From: a virus
Direction: 5' to 3' (one strand)
DNA: 58,987 bases
IMG/VR virus record: IMGVR_UViG_3300013126_000003
Coordinates: 1-58,987 of that record
Of this stretch, positions 17,709-25,185 are shown one piece after another. Each line of letters opens with the position of its first letter. Positions within the stretch are counted from its first letter, which is position 1. The notes under the pieces are model-generated. The model made no database searches. It was not told the DNA's origin and saw nothing but the letters and a program-made list of their open reading frames with translations. Made by a program: the position numbers and the translations under genes.

Positions 17709-18037
17709 GTTGCGTCTCTTAAGGTACAAGCATACTCATAATTCTCTTCGGCAATAGCCTTACTTAGGGCTTCGTCAATCGTTGTGAAGTGTTCACTCGC
17801 AGTCCATCGAACTCCGTATGTCGGCATGACGCTTCTTCTGCAATTGCACATGAGCATCTCTCTATCGGTTGGTTCGTTAGATACGTTGATCGACTGAGAC
17901 CCACACGCTTGGCAGTAGACAACGTCAAGCACCTTATACACCTGACCTTTTACTCTTGTCTGACATCTGTCTGCTACAGCGCTTGGGGTGGAGTTTAACG
18001 CCACCACTCGGTCGCCTATGTTGAATCTATTTTGCAT
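17705..18037 (-). CDS. Zinc-binding hypothetical protein, 110 aa
   Basis: N-terminal beta-rich domain like a small SH3 barrel (FNIGDRVVALNS, GQVYKVLDVVYC), with a CxxC (CQAC) and a second pair (CNC) that could hold zinc. The C-terminus, ALSKAIAEENYEYACTLRD, resembles the UVR motif of UvrB/UvrC and of clp adaptor proteins. Function not assignable. Confidence 0.6.
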   Translation of the reverse strand: MQNRFNIGDRVVALNSTPSAVADRCQTRVKGQVYKVLDVVYCQACGSQSINVSNEPTDREMLMCNCRRSVMPTYGVRWTASEHFTTIDEALSKAIAEENYEYACTLRDAT

Positions 18038-18063
18038 AATGGTTTGTTGGTTTTCATACGAAG

Positions 18064-18285
18064 TTATGTATTATGTGGTTCTAAGCCAATCTCTCCACCC
18101 TCGTAGTTGATTTGCTCGTTGATTGACTCCATGATGTAATGACCTGTAAGCACACTGCTTAACACCTCGGCGGCCATGCGGTCGTCGCACTTGAACTTAT
18201 CCCTCACATCATTGATGTGCCACAGGTTGTCTACAAAATACCCCGCGTCCTTCAGGACTTGCTTTGCTTGTTCAATTGTATTCAT
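18064..18285 (-). CDS. Hypothetical protein, 73 aa
   Basis: MNTIEQAKQVLKDAGYFVDNLWHINDV is a segment widely seen in small Bacteroidota phage proteins of unknown role, followed by LSSVLTGHYIMESINEQI. Overlaps the upstream gene by 4 bases. Confidence 0.65.
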   Translation of the reverse strand: MNTIEQAKQVLKDAGYFVDNLWHINDVRDKFKCDDRMAAEVLSSVLTGHYIMESINEQINYEGGEIGLEPHNT

Positions 18286-18623
18286 AGCTTGAATTTTTGG
18301 AAGGTTTGTTCAAAGGTGTTGGTGATTGATTCTTTGTCAACTTTAACATCACCAATATGTCCTGCAAAAGTCCATTTTAGAGAATTGTTTTTAGTAGTTA
18401 GATTAGAACCTTCTCCATAAGCAAACACTTTCTCGGCAGACGTAGCAAGAGCTTCTTTGATTACCTTCTCCGTGTACTCATTAAGTTGCTCAGGTGTGAA
18501 GAAGTAGCCTTCTTTTTCTACTACTCCCGTTATTGTTTCTAACCAATGAGAATGGTCATTACATACAACTTTTTCTTGTTCACCATTTACAGGTAAATAA
18601 ACTTCTCGTTTGATTGGTGTCAT
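18282..18623 (-). CDS. Hypothetical protein, 113 aa
   Basis: Contains FTPEQLNEYTEKVIKEAL followed by a Thr/Asn-rich stretch. The DNA from here to about 19616 looks more AT-rich, with more TTT/AAA codons, than its neighbours, suggesting a separately acquired block. Function unknown. Confidence 0.6.
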   Translation of the reverse strand: MTPIKREVYLPVNGEQEKVVCNDHSHWLETITGVVEKEGYFFTPEQLNEYTEKVIKEALATSAEKVFAYGEGSNLTTKNNSLKWTFAGHIGDVKVDKESITNTFEQTFQKFKL

Positions 18624-18625
18624 AG

Positions 18626-18871
18626 TTACTTGATATTGGTTAGTGGATAAGCGTTGAGTATAGAGTTATCATCGACACCCCATATAGGTCTAAATGAACC
18701 CTCTGAAATTTCTACATGGTCTATTGGCGTTATCTCAGCCTTATCACTTGCTGCTTTAAGTGCTGCTTCAACGTGTAGTTTAGCAAATTCAATCAGCCAT
18801 TCATCAACTGATGTGCTTTGAAACCTTTGTGCATTATTGGATAAAAATTGTTTTGCTGTTGGTATACTCAT
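18626..18871 (-). CDS. Conserved Bacteroidota phage protein, 81 aa
   Basis: Contains EWLIEFAKLHVEAALKAASDKA and ends SILNAYPLTNIK, both recurring features of small uncharacterised proteins in Bacteroidota phages and prophages. Two bases separate it from the next gene and it overlaps the previous one by 4. Function unknown. Confidence 0.65.
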   Translation of the reverse strand: MSIPTAKQFLSNNAQRFQSTSVDEWLIEFAKLHVEAALKAASDKAEITPIDHVEISEGSFRPIWGVDDNSILNAYPLTNIK

Positions 18872-19239
18872 AGTTGTTTTATAGTTAGTTCCTCACCTGT
18901 TAGAGCGAAGTAAAGGTTTTGAAGTTGGTGAACGTATTTGATTGAAATAATTGTTTCTAAATTATTGCTTTTTAGATGCACAAAATCATCATCATTATAG
19001 CTGACTAAAAGAAACAAATCAGTATCTAAAACCAAATCATCGCCATCCTTCTCAAACCCAAACTTCACCAACCATTCTTCTGTTAGTGGGATGGGTTTAA
19101 TCAAGTCATATTTGGCATGGATAAAATTTCCTTGCATCGTTTTTAGAGTACACACACCATCTGACATTAAATTCTCAATAGTGTTTAAGCAACCGTCATT
19201 TGAAACTAAGTTACCTATACGAAGTTCATTTGCTTTCAT
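18868..19239 (-). CDS. Conserved Bacteroidota phage protein, 123 aa
   Basis: Begins MKANELRIGNLV, continues with PIPLTEEWLVKFGFEK and ends HQLQNLYFALTGEEL. These three blocks define a common but uncharacterised family of Bacteroidota phages and prophages, so the start is secure. It is flanked by 4-base overlaps. Confidence 0.75.
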   Translation of the reverse strand: MKANELRIGNLVSNDGCLNTIENLMSDGVCTLKTMQGNFIHAKYDLIKPIPLTEEWLVKFGFEKDGDDLVLDTDLFLLVSYNDDDFVHLKSNNLETIISIKYVHQLQNLYFALTGEELTIKQL

Positions 19240-19616
19240 AGTTCAAAAAGGTATTTACCACAAGCTACTACTTGTCCTTGTGAGTTGGTTGTTGTTTGAG
19301 GTTCTTCTATTTTATTCATACCATCATCAGTTATTCCTATTACTTCAATTTCAAAGTCGAAGTGAGTAGGAAAAGTAAATACACCTTCTTCTAGTGGTGG
19401 AAGCAAAGGCACTCCTTCAAGGATTGGTGAGTTGTTGAGTGGCAAATGAAATAGTATCTCAAAACACTCATTGAGATATGAATTTTCTACCTCAGAAAAT
19501 CGTATCACATTTCGGTATCTCATCGAATAAACATTGAGATTGCTTGGCATATCTACTAGATGCTCTTTTTCTACAACAAGTAGATATTCGTTTGTTTTGA
19601 TTAGTTCTTTTTTCAT
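19236..19616 (-). CDS. Hypothetical protein, 126 aa
   Basis: Begins with a Lys-rich segment, then NEYLLVVEKEHLVDM, and ends with TNSQGQVVACGKYLFEL. It is the first gene of the AT-rich block; a copy of the recurrent palindrome lies 14 bases upstream of its start. Function unknown. Confidence 0.6.
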   Translation of the reverse strand: MKKELIKTNEYLLVVEKEHLVDMPSNLNVYSMRYRNVIRFSEVENSYLNECFEILFHLPLNNSPILEGVPLLPPLEEGVFTFPTHFDFEIEVIGITDDGMNKIEEPQTTTNSQGQVVACGKYLFEL

Positions 19617-19630
19617 GTCGGAAGTTTTAG

Positions 19631-19652
19631 AGAGTACGGTTGACCGTACTCT
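19631..19652. repeat. Recurrent palindrome, copy 1
   Basis: Core AGTACGGTTGACCGTACT (19633-19650) with 10-base arms in all. It sits between the stop at 19657 and the start at 19616 of two minus-strand genes. Confidence 0.9.
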
Positions 19653-19656
19653 TTGG

Positions 19657-20097
19657 TTAAAGTTGTTTGCGTTCTACCTTGTATATCTCATACCCTCTGC
19701 TCTTAAGGAACTCGATAGCGTCACGCTCACTCATGGTGCTAGGTTCAGGTATGAATTGTGCATTGGCTTCCTCAGCCGCAGCCACCACAGACGCCTTGTC
19801 CATCTCCTCTCTCAGCTTGTTGCGCTTTTTGCGCTGCTCGGCATACCTCTTGACGCGCTCTTTGTGTGAGGCAATAATTCGATCGACCATGTCCGATGTT
19901 GGCATAGACACGATCCAATTACACACGTCGGTGGTTACCGATGCAACGTACCCCTCATGTCTTAAGGTGGTGATGATAGATGCATCGACCTTGTGGTTCT
20001 TGATTATTGATGATACAACAAAGGTCTTTTGATGAGCGCAGTCGTCGATGAATGCGCTGTACTTCTTGCGGGTCTTGTCTTTAATTGTGTTTACCAT
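19657..20097 (-). CDS. Hypothetical basic protein, 146 aa
   Basis: N-terminal VNTIKDKTRKKYSAFIDD and a long, strongly basic, helical middle (KERVKRYAEQRKKRNKLREE) suggest nucleic-acid binding. The C-terminus ends with the phage-like EFLKSRGYEIYKVERK. It overlaps the upstream gene by 7 bases and is followed directly by palindrome copy 1. Confidence 0.6.
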   Translation of the reverse strand: MVNTIKDKTRKKYSAFIDDCAHQKTFVVSSIIKNHKVDASIITTLRHEGYVASVTTDVCNWIVSMPTSDMVDRIIASHKERVKRYAEQRKKRNKLREEMDKASVVAAAEEANAQFIPEPSTMSERDAIEFLKSRGYEIYKVERKQL

Positions 20098-20585
20098 GAC
20101 TGAAAGATTTGTGGTTTATTTAATATGTGTGGTTCAAGTTCGTCGACAGCACTTTCGATAAAGTCGTACTCAGACTCATACTCCTCGCCATTAAATACAT
20201 ACATACCGGTGTCCTCGTTGTACCTAAAGTTTATACAGCTGCCGTCGTACATCTTGATACTAGCAGGGCGTATCGGATTGAACACAGCCTTGCCATATAG
20301 CCCCATGCCTGACTCATCAAACCGATGCTCATACTCAACCTTAAAGCGTCTGCCGATAAGCATGATAGTAGATAGAGCAGGTGACCACTTGGATAAGAAT
20401 TGATAGTCACCTTTGTCCCATCCTTGTATATCGAAAAGATAGGGTGCATTGTACCTTTCACATGCCAACCACTCAGGGCGAACCCCCTCTGTAGATAGCA
20501 TCATCTTGCTGAACAGCGCATCGACCTTGTCTAGCGCAGAGGGACTTCCCTTGAAAGTCACATTGTTGTTGCACCAATTAGGCAT
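20091..20585 (-). CDS. YubB/Api92-like ferredoxin-fold protein
   Basis: 164 residues starting MPNWCNNNVTFKGS, the signature start of the Api92-like/YubB (ferredoxin-like domain) family found on phages and plasmids. It also has the conserved DIQGWDKG...WSPALS and EYEHRFDESGMGLYG segments. Its biochemical function is unknown. It overlaps the next gene by 7 bases. Confidence 0.8.
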   Translation of the reverse strand: MPNWCNNNVTFKGSPSALDKVDALFSKMMLSTEGVRPEWLACERYNAPYLFDIQGWDKGDYQFLSKWSPALSTIMLIGRRFKVEYEHRFDESGMGLYGKAVFNPIRPASIKMYDGSCINFRYNEDTGMYVFNGEEYESEYDFIESAVDELEPHILNKPQIFQSW

Positions 20586-21012
20586 TTCTTTGCGTGTTAT
20601 TGTCGTTCAACATTTGCTTGATGTCATTGAATAATCGCTCGTCATCGAAACGAACTGCATCAAAAAAGTCATCGCCGTCAATCTCAATAGTGGCCGTAAC
20701 ATCCAACCGCCCCGACCTTGTCTCGCAAGTATCGTAGTGGACGGTGGCAAACTCTCCATATGTACCTCCGCAGTTCAATGAGTGTACCCTAGCATGGTTC
20801 ATAGCTATGGTTACGATGCGCTTAATGACGTCGTCAGGTATCACATCTACCGTGAGTACTTGCTCATCGGGCAGTACGCTGACGCTGTTAGATAGGTGGT
20901 TAATAATACCAAGCAAGTCATCGCTAGTGAATATCGAGCCCGTAAAAATTGATTGAGGTCTTTGAATATTATCCTTAACCTCGTTAATGATTTGTAATAC
21001 CTGTGCTTTCAT
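20578..21012 (-). CDS. Hypothetical protein, 144 aa
   Basis: An alpha/beta protein with RIVTIAMNHARVHSLNCGG and a C-terminal half that looks like a beta sandwich (CETRSGRLDVTATIEIDGDDFFDAV). Function unknown. Confidence 0.6.
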   Translation of the reverse strand: MKAQVLQIINEVKDNIQRPQSIFTGSIFTSDDLLGIINHLSNSVSVLPDEQVLTVDVIPDDVIKRIVTIAMNHARVHSLNCGGTYGEFATVHYDTCETRSGRLDVTATIEIDGDDFFDAVRFDDERLFNDIKQMLNDNNTQRNA

Positions 21013-21301
21013 TTCTGTTTATTCTAATTGGTTCCATTCTGTGATACACCTCTTGCCAATGATTGTGTCCTTGGCTTGTGCGAGACCATATGATTCTCGC
21101 ATCTACAACGTCTCTCCAATCCCGTAGCATTTTTACTCCGCCATTAAAGAAGACTTGCTCTTCTAAAAATCTTTCTCTCAAGATTATAGCTGATGCCTTA
21201 GAGAGTCCTTGGTCTTCACGGACTTTGATTACGAAAGACCTTTTCCACTCCCGCCACTCTTCAGGTGTCATCCATGCTTCAAAAAATTCATATCGTGTCA
21301 T
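20984..21301 (-). CDS. Hypothetical Trp-rich protein, 105 aa
   Basis: Begins MTRYEFFEAWMTPEEWREW and is rich in Trp and Arg. It overlaps the following gene start by 29 bases; a later start is possible but there is no good internal Met. Palindrome copy 2 lies about 30 bases upstream of its start. Function unknown. Confidence 0.55.
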   Translation of the reverse strand: MTRYEFFEAWMTPEEWREWKRSFVIKVREDQGLSKASAIILRERFLEEQVFFNGGVKMLRDWRDVVDARIIWSRTSQGHNHWQEVYHRMEPIRINRNESTGITNH

Positions 21302-21329
21302 GTGGGTAGTGTTAAATGGTGAGAGAAAA

Positions 21330-21351
21330 AGAGTACGGTTGACCGTACTCT
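21330..21351. repeat. Recurrent palindrome, copy 2
   Basis: Identical core AGTACGGTTGACCGTACT (21332-21349). The outer arm reaches the stop codon of the amidoligase gene. Confidence 0.9.
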
Positions 21352-22603
21352 ATTTGATATCAGCAGATTCGTCAGTAAGGTCAACGTCATTGTACAATGA
21401 GCTATACTCAACGAACAACTCAACCTTACGCATCATCTTCTCCTTGCCTACCACCGACTCAATGTGCTTGTGTAACTCAGACGTTGAGTCGCAAAGCATA
21501 CGCAGTACATCGCGCTCACTTGCACCGAAGTTTCGCATGATGATACGCAACAGCTCAACACGCCACAATAAGTTCTTCACGTTCTTCACGGCAGGGAAGA
21601 TGCGGAACTCCAAGGTATCGCCACGAACGTAGATGCTCGAGCGTTTGTCTCGGTTAAGGTACTCATGCTTCTTCTTAGCGAACGAATAGCCCACGTCAAG
21701 ACGCTTGACGTACAAAGAGTAAAGCACAGGGAAAAATCCCGACACGCCCTCGAATATCTCCTCGACCGTGTACTTACTTGATGCAACGTGGATGTGACCA
21801 CCGCATCGGTTGCTGAACGTGCCGTTGATGTGTTGCTTAAGCAACTCGCTACTCTCAATGTCATCTTCGTGTAGCGTACCGAACAGGTCATACACCGGAC
21901 TGATGAGCTCATACCCGCTGTCGCTATCCAAACTAGCATCTGTCTCTTTAGTCCAACCATGCGGTAGGTCTCTAAAGCTACAGCTTATTCTCGCATCGAG
22001 GTCTTCCTTCTCAACTTCAAACCCCATAGTAAACTCAGTACCCTCGGGTGTTCTCCAACCACGCCCACCACCACGGTGATACGAAGCAAGATGGTCGTCA
22101 GACGCAGAGACTGATGACCGTGATGGATAATACGGAGGGTTTGGCGAAGTTTCTTCATCGTCATCGTCCTCGTCATACGGCGCGTCGTCGCAGTGACGCC
22201 ACTCGTCGACCGAGTCATAGTAATACACGTCGCGGTGATTGGCAACACGCTCACTGATGTAGTACATATCATTCGTCTCACAACGAACATAGTCCTCATC
22301 ATCGGTTATGAAATACCCCTCATCGCCTCCGCCGTTGAGGACACCCCATGTGCAGTCATCTCGGTAGGCATACCCACTACCCTCGACCCACACAATATCT
22401 CGAGACTCCTCCTCATGCTCATGGAATAAATCACCGCAGATTGTTGCATGAATCTCGTCTGAGTCGTCATCTCTGTGGCAGACCTCGCCCGATGCTAACA
22501 CTTGAATATCAGAGTCGCCGTTACGATACCACTCACCTGAGTGAATACCGATTGTGAATTGAGAGCACTCATCCATGTAAGGAAGAACTAATTTTTGTGA
22601 CAT
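21350..22603 (-). CDS. Putative amidoligase (COOH-NH2 ligase, glutamine-synthetase-like)
   Basis: 417 residues. The C-terminal half carries the amidoligase-family motifs GFEVE (194-198), a KETDASLDSDSGYELISP strand pair, CGGHIHV (267-273) and LEFRIFPAV (about 347-355). These supply the Glu/His metal and ATP ligands of the glutamine-synthetase-like fold. The N-terminal 180 residues are unusually acidic with repeated Cys/His pairs (VCHRDDD, CETND, WRHCDD), perhaps zinc-binding or substrate-binding modules. The family is predicted to form amide bonds on peptides or cell-wall compounds with ammonia from a glutaminase, and the adjacent gene encodes one. The substrate is unknown. Confidence 0.82.
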   Translation of the reverse strand: MSQKLVLPYMDECSQFTIGIHSGEWYRNGDSDIQVLASGEVCHRDDDSDEIHATICGDLFHEHEEESRDIVWVEGSGYAYRDDCTWGVLNGGGDEGYFITDDEDYVRCETNDMYYISERVANHRDVYYYDSVDEWRHCDDAPYDEDDDDEETSPNPPYYPSRSSVSASDDHLASYHRGGGRGWRTPEGTEFTMGFEVEKEDLDARISCSFRDLPHGWTKETDASLDSDSGYELISPVYDLFGTLHEDDIESSELLKQHINGTFSNRCGGHIHVASSKYTVEEIFEGVSGFFPVLYSLYVKRLDVGYSFAKKKHEYLNRDKRSSIYVRGDTLEFRIFPAVKNVKNLLWRVELLRIIMRNFGASERDVLRMLCDSTSELHKHIESVVGKEKMMRKVELFVEYSSLYNDVDLTDESADIK

Positions 22604-22632
22604 ATGAATTGAATTAAAGTGGTTGAAAATTT

Positions 22633-22654
22633 AGAGTACGGTTGACCGTACTTT
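22633..22654. repeat. Recurrent palindrome, copy 3
   Basis: Core AGTACGGTTGACCGTACT (22635-22652) directly after the stop of the amidotransferase gene and 31 bases before the amidoligase start. Confidence 0.9.
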
Positions 22655-23529
22655 TAGTTGGCGACTCCATCGTACATTGCATCACAACATACTCTGCACA
22701 GGGGTGCTTGATACGTCTCATCGTATACACACAGCTTGTCCTCAAGACACGATTCGCATCGTTCGTAATTCGTGTCACGAGAATAGTTGAAGTCGGGTTT
22801 ATCAAAGGGGTTCCCGCTCTCCTCTCCGTAGTCCGTGAAGTCATCCGACTCGGTAAAATCCTCACGCTTGTCATACGTTCGGGTCTTGGGATTCCACTTA
22901 TACTTCCTCTCCCAATCGGTATCTTCCCAATTGTCATCTCTGCTATATCTAAAGCTCGGCATAGACCTGCCACCAACGTCAAGGTATCGGCCAATTTTAT
23001 AGGTGGTATTGCTGAACCAACAGCCCATGTCCCACACACCTGCCTCCTCGTTAATGATGTACGCATCATTGTCTGTGTTGAGGAATAGCAGTTTACTGCC
23101 ACCGATGTATCCCGACACGAGCTCATAGATGGCGTCGTTATGTATCCAATCAACAGGTAGCTTCTTGAGTACAAGTTCGTTGAACAAATTGGTATCGCTC
23201 TTGTCCTTGTCTCGACCGATAGAGGATATCATGCCGTTATGCACGAAGCCCCACTTGTCATTGGTAATAAATGGATGGCAGTTCTCAAGATTGATACGGC
23301 CATGTGTCCCGATACGGAAGTGGATGACCACCTGACTCTCCGCATGGTCTTTGCGCACACTTAGGTAGTGGTTGTAGAACTTGTCAAAGTTCTTCATCTC
23401 CTTGTGGGCGGTTAGCTTCTTGTCTTTTAGGTACAAGAGTCCCGCTCCGTCCTTGTTGTTGTCCCAACACGTCTTGAGTATGCTTTTCTCAAGCGTCACG
23501 TCGTTAGGGTTTAGAATGGCAATGCACAT
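22654..23529 (-). CDS. Class II glutamine amidotransferase with C-terminal zinc site
   Basis: 291 residues. The protein starts MCIAI: after Met removal Cys2 is the N-terminal nucleophile of the Ntn fold. Other family blocks are DGAGLLY, HFRIGTHG, NCHPF and FVHNG. The enzyme domain spans about 1-190. The C-terminus adds a charged linker and a probable zinc knuckle (CESC...CRVCC). Such enzymes release ammonia from glutamine; the natural user is the amidoligase encoded 50 bases downstream. A well-formed promoter precedes the gene, so the two are probably one transcription unit with the palindrome between them. Confidence 0.88.
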   Translation of the reverse strand: MCIAILNPNDVTLEKSILKTCWDNNKDGAGLLYLKDKKLTAHKEMKNFDKFYNHYLSVRKDHAESQVVIHFRIGTHGRINLENCHPFITNDKWGFVHNGMISSIGRDKDKSDTNLFNELVLKKLPVDWIHNDAIYELVSGYIGGSKLLFLNTDNDAYIINEEAGVWDMGCWFSNTTYKIGRYLDVGGRSMPSFRYSRDDNWEDTDWERKYKWNPKTRTYDKREDFTESDDFTDYGEESGNPFDKPDFNYSRDTNYERCESCLEDKLCVYDETYQAPLCRVCCDAMYDGVAN

Positions 23530-23573
23530 AGTGAAATAGATTTAAGTTTAACACGATTTTTTAATTGACTCTG

Positions 23574-23605
23574 CAAAGATACGACATTACTTTGCAAAAA
23601 GCAAA
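23574..23605 (-). promoter_or_regulatory. Promoter of the amidotransferase-amidoligase unit
   Basis: Minus strand: TTTG (23605-23602), a 20-base spacer, then TATCTTTG (23581-23574). This matches the Bacteroidota -33/-7 consensus exactly. It lies 45 bases before the start codon. Confidence 0.88.
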
Positions 23606-23610
23606 TAAAG

Positions 23611-23883
23611 CTACTTTAGAACTTTCTTCGCTTTGGCAAGTAGGCTGTCTATATCCCCGCCTTTTAGTGCGCTTTTGATTTGCGATCGTAGCACATCTGA
23701 CACGACAGAGGTAAGGTCTGCATCGCACGGCTTCCCGTCTATTTGATACTCACCACTTGGCTCATCCAATTGCAAGTCACTCACTTTTATCCACCTACCT
23801 TCACGGTCTTTCTTGTACACCTCTGCTCCATAGGCAAAGGCTATAATAAGCGGTAGCATTTTCTTACACTCGTGTCTTGTCAT
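23611..23883 (-). CDS. Hypothetical protein, 90 aa
   Basis: Begins MTRHECKKMLPLIIAFAYG and continues with YKKDREGRWIKVSDL and EYQIDGKP; this looks like a small phage protein with a beta-rich middle. Palindrome copy 4 lies 25 bases upstream. Function unknown. Confidence 0.6.
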   Translation of the reverse strand: MTRHECKKMLPLIIAFAYGAEVYKKDREGRWIKVSDLQLDEPSGEYQIDGKPCDADLTSVVSDVLRSQIKSALKGGDIDSLLAKAKKVLK

Positions 23884-23908
23884 TTGTTTAGGTATTGGTT
23901 AATTGAAA

Positions 23909-23926
23909 AGTATGGTTGACCGTACT
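23909..23926. repeat. Recurrent palindrome, copy 4
   Basis: AGTATGGTTGACCGTACT, one change from the common core; the left arm T gives a G-U pair if the RNA folds. It is adjacent to the stop codon at 23927. Confidence 0.88.
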
Positions 23927-24148
23927 CTAGTTATTGTTGTTCTTGCTCTCAAGCGTGTTGACAACAGCAAGGCATAGCGACACTCCCGCACCGACAATGA
24001 ATACACCGACGGAAAAGAAGTTTTGCGCCACCTCAAGATAGTTAACCCAAAAGGTTAAACTGATTACGGCGCAAAGGAATGAATAGGTGAGTGCAAATAG
24101 CACTGCATAGGTGCTAAGCACCACGAAAGGTTTAAGGGTTTTGTGCAT
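23927..24148 (-). CDS. Small membrane protein with two TM segments, 73 aa
   Basis: Two hydrophobic stretches (about residues 8-33 and 43-65) with a short loop WVNYLEVAQNFF. It may modify the host envelope. No family recognised; four bases separate it from the preceding gene. Confidence 0.6.
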   Translation of the reverse strand: MHKTLKPFVVLSTYAVLFALTYSFLCAVISLTFWVNYLEVAQNFFSVGVFIVGAGVSLCLAVVNTLESKNNNN

Positions 24149-24152
24149 ATAA

Positions 24153-24392
24153 TTATGGTTTTAGTTGAATCATTGAACAGCTTTGACCTTTGTAGATAAG
24201 CACCACAGTGCTATCGTCAATGGTATACTTGTATAGGCTACCTCCTCGCTCTTCATGCAGTAGCTCCATGACTACCCTACTCTTGACTACGTCAGGTTCT
24301 TTGGATGTGCAATCAGTTGAGATTGTCTCGATACCCCAAATCATTACCCCTATGGTTAGGACGATGTCCCAAGACGGCATAATTTTTCTCAT
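24153..24392 (-). CDS. Small exported or membrane-anchored protein, 79 aa
   Basis: Positively charged start followed by a hydrophobic segment (SWDIVLTIGVMIWGIETIS), then a Cys (STDC) and a beta-rich domain with KYTIDDSTVVLIYKG. It could be inserted in the inner membrane by a signal anchor. Function unknown. Confidence 0.55.
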   Translation of the reverse strand: MRKIMPSWDIVLTIGVMIWGIETISTDCTSKEPDVVKSRVVMELLHEERGGSLYKYTIDDSTVVLIYKGQSCSMIQLKP

Positions 24393-24416
24393 GTTGATAT
24401 TGAATTTAAGTTTTAC

Positions 24417-24707
24417 TTAGCAGTCCCCATTGCAATAGCCTCGCTCCTCACAATCCCCGTATCCCATCTCGCACTTGAACTCGTTGTGGGTGTAGTTGAG
24501 TTCAAAGTCTAGTTCTTGTTGCACCTCTATATCAATTTGCTCTTGCCAAAACTTAGGTAGGTCGGTGTATTTAACCACGCTCTCATTGCCCTTGCAGTCA
24601 TCAATAACCTCTTGTTTGTCGGTATAGCGAACTATCTTCCCGCTCCACTCAAATTGTAGGACGTGGTCATTCGCCTCATCGTAAAGTACATATATGTTAT
24701 CGTTCAT
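24417..24707 (-). CDS. Cys-rich hypothetical protein, 96 aa
   Basis: Acidic protein ending with four cysteines in CEMGYGDCEERGYCNGDC, a likely metal-binding tail. Its leader contains promoter 24786-24817 and palindrome copy 5, so it heads its own transcription unit. Function unknown. Confidence 0.65.
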   Translation of the reverse strand: MNDNIYVLYDEANDHVLQFEWSGKIVRYTDKQEVIDDCKGNESVVKYTDLPKFWQEQIDIEVQQELDFELNYTHNEFKCEMGYGDCEERGYCNGDC

Positions 24708-24723
24708 GTTGTGAAAGGTTTTG

Positions 24724-24741
24724 AGTATGGTTGACCGTACT
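24724..24741. repeat. Recurrent palindrome, copy 5
   Basis: AGTATGGTTGACCGTACT in the 5' leader, downstream of a clear promoter and 16 bases before the start codon at 24707. There is no gene end immediately upstream, so it is not simply a terminator. Confidence 0.9.
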
Positions 24742-24785
24742 CTTGGTTAGTGCCGTCATACTATACTTTGGTTGGTAAGAAAGTG

Positions 24786-24817
24786 CAAAGATACAACAAA
24801 GTTATATCGAATGCAAA
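24786..24817 (-). promoter_or_regulatory. Bacteroidota-type promoter
   Basis: Minus strand: TTTG (24817-24814), a 20-base spacer, TATCTTTG (24793-24786). It reads into palindrome copy 5 and the Cys-rich gene. Confidence 0.88.
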
Positions 24818-24844
24818 TAAGTTCTTTGCAACAATTGTAAACGA

Positions 24845-25042
24845 CTACCACTCAAGTTCACCGCACTCACATAGCATGTCGTTGTACTTGAATACGCCTG
24901 TCTCTAGGTAGGCCATGACTTCGCCCTTACAAGCCGACTCATAGACCTTACCTTCGGTAGTCCTAAGCGTATAGAGGCCGTCATCGGTTGGTTGAATAGT
25001 GGTGTTCACTAGTAAGTGAATGAGGATGTACATTGTGTTCAT
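24845..25042 (-). CDS. Hypothetical protein, 65 aa
   Basis: Small protein with a beta-rich middle (DDGLYTLRTTEGKVYES) and C-terminal Cys pair (CECGELEW). Palindrome copy 6 lies 27 bases upstream of its start. No promoter element was seen in its leader. Function unknown. Confidence 0.6.
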   Translation of the reverse strand: MNTMYILIHLLVNTTIQPTDDGLYTLRTTEGKVYESACKGEVMAYLETGVFKYNDMLCECGELEW

Positions 25043-25069
25043 ATATACGAGGGGTTTTGATTAGCGAAG

Positions 25070-25087
25070 AGTACGGTTGACCGTACT
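25070..25087. repeat. Recurrent palindrome, copy 6
   Basis: Core AGTACGGTTGACCGTACT in the leader of the 65-residue protein gene, downstream of a terminator. Confidence 0.9.
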
Positions 25088-25103
25088 TTTGAAATTGGGT
25101 TAG

Positions 25104-25124
25104 TATTAGTGTTACACACTAATA
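25104..25124. repeat. Perfect inverted repeat TATTAGTGT / ACACTAATA
   Basis: Nine-base arms around TAC, between the terminator of the 255-residue protein gene and palindrome copy 6. It could be an operator or an RNA hairpin. Confidence 0.7.
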
Positions 25125-25156
25125 AAAACAAAATACGCCCACCATATAGGTGAGCG
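25122..25156 (-). terminator. Rho-independent terminator
   Basis: Minus strand: 8-bp stem CGCTCACC / GGTGGGCG around TATAT (one G-T pair), followed by TATTTTGTTTTT. It ends the transcript of the 255-residue protein gene 30 bases after its stop. Confidence 0.85.
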
Positions 25157-25185
25157 CATCTTGCTTCGAGGGGTGAATTGGTATC

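Noticed and set aside
22614-23174. 186-codon frame on the same strand as the amidotransferase
   Set aside because: It overlaps the amidotransferase in another frame and has shadow composition (Ser/Thr/Arg-rich, no domain).
24724-24741. Palindromes as hairpin promoters of an N4-type virion RNA polymerase
   Set aside because: The size of the giant protein invited the comparison, but I see no RNA polymerase motif in it, the arms are longer than N4 hairpins, and a host-type promoter lies just upstream of this copy.
19631-25087. Palindromes as a CRISPR array
   Set aside because: Copies are hundreds to thousands of bases apart with genes between them, not regular spacers.
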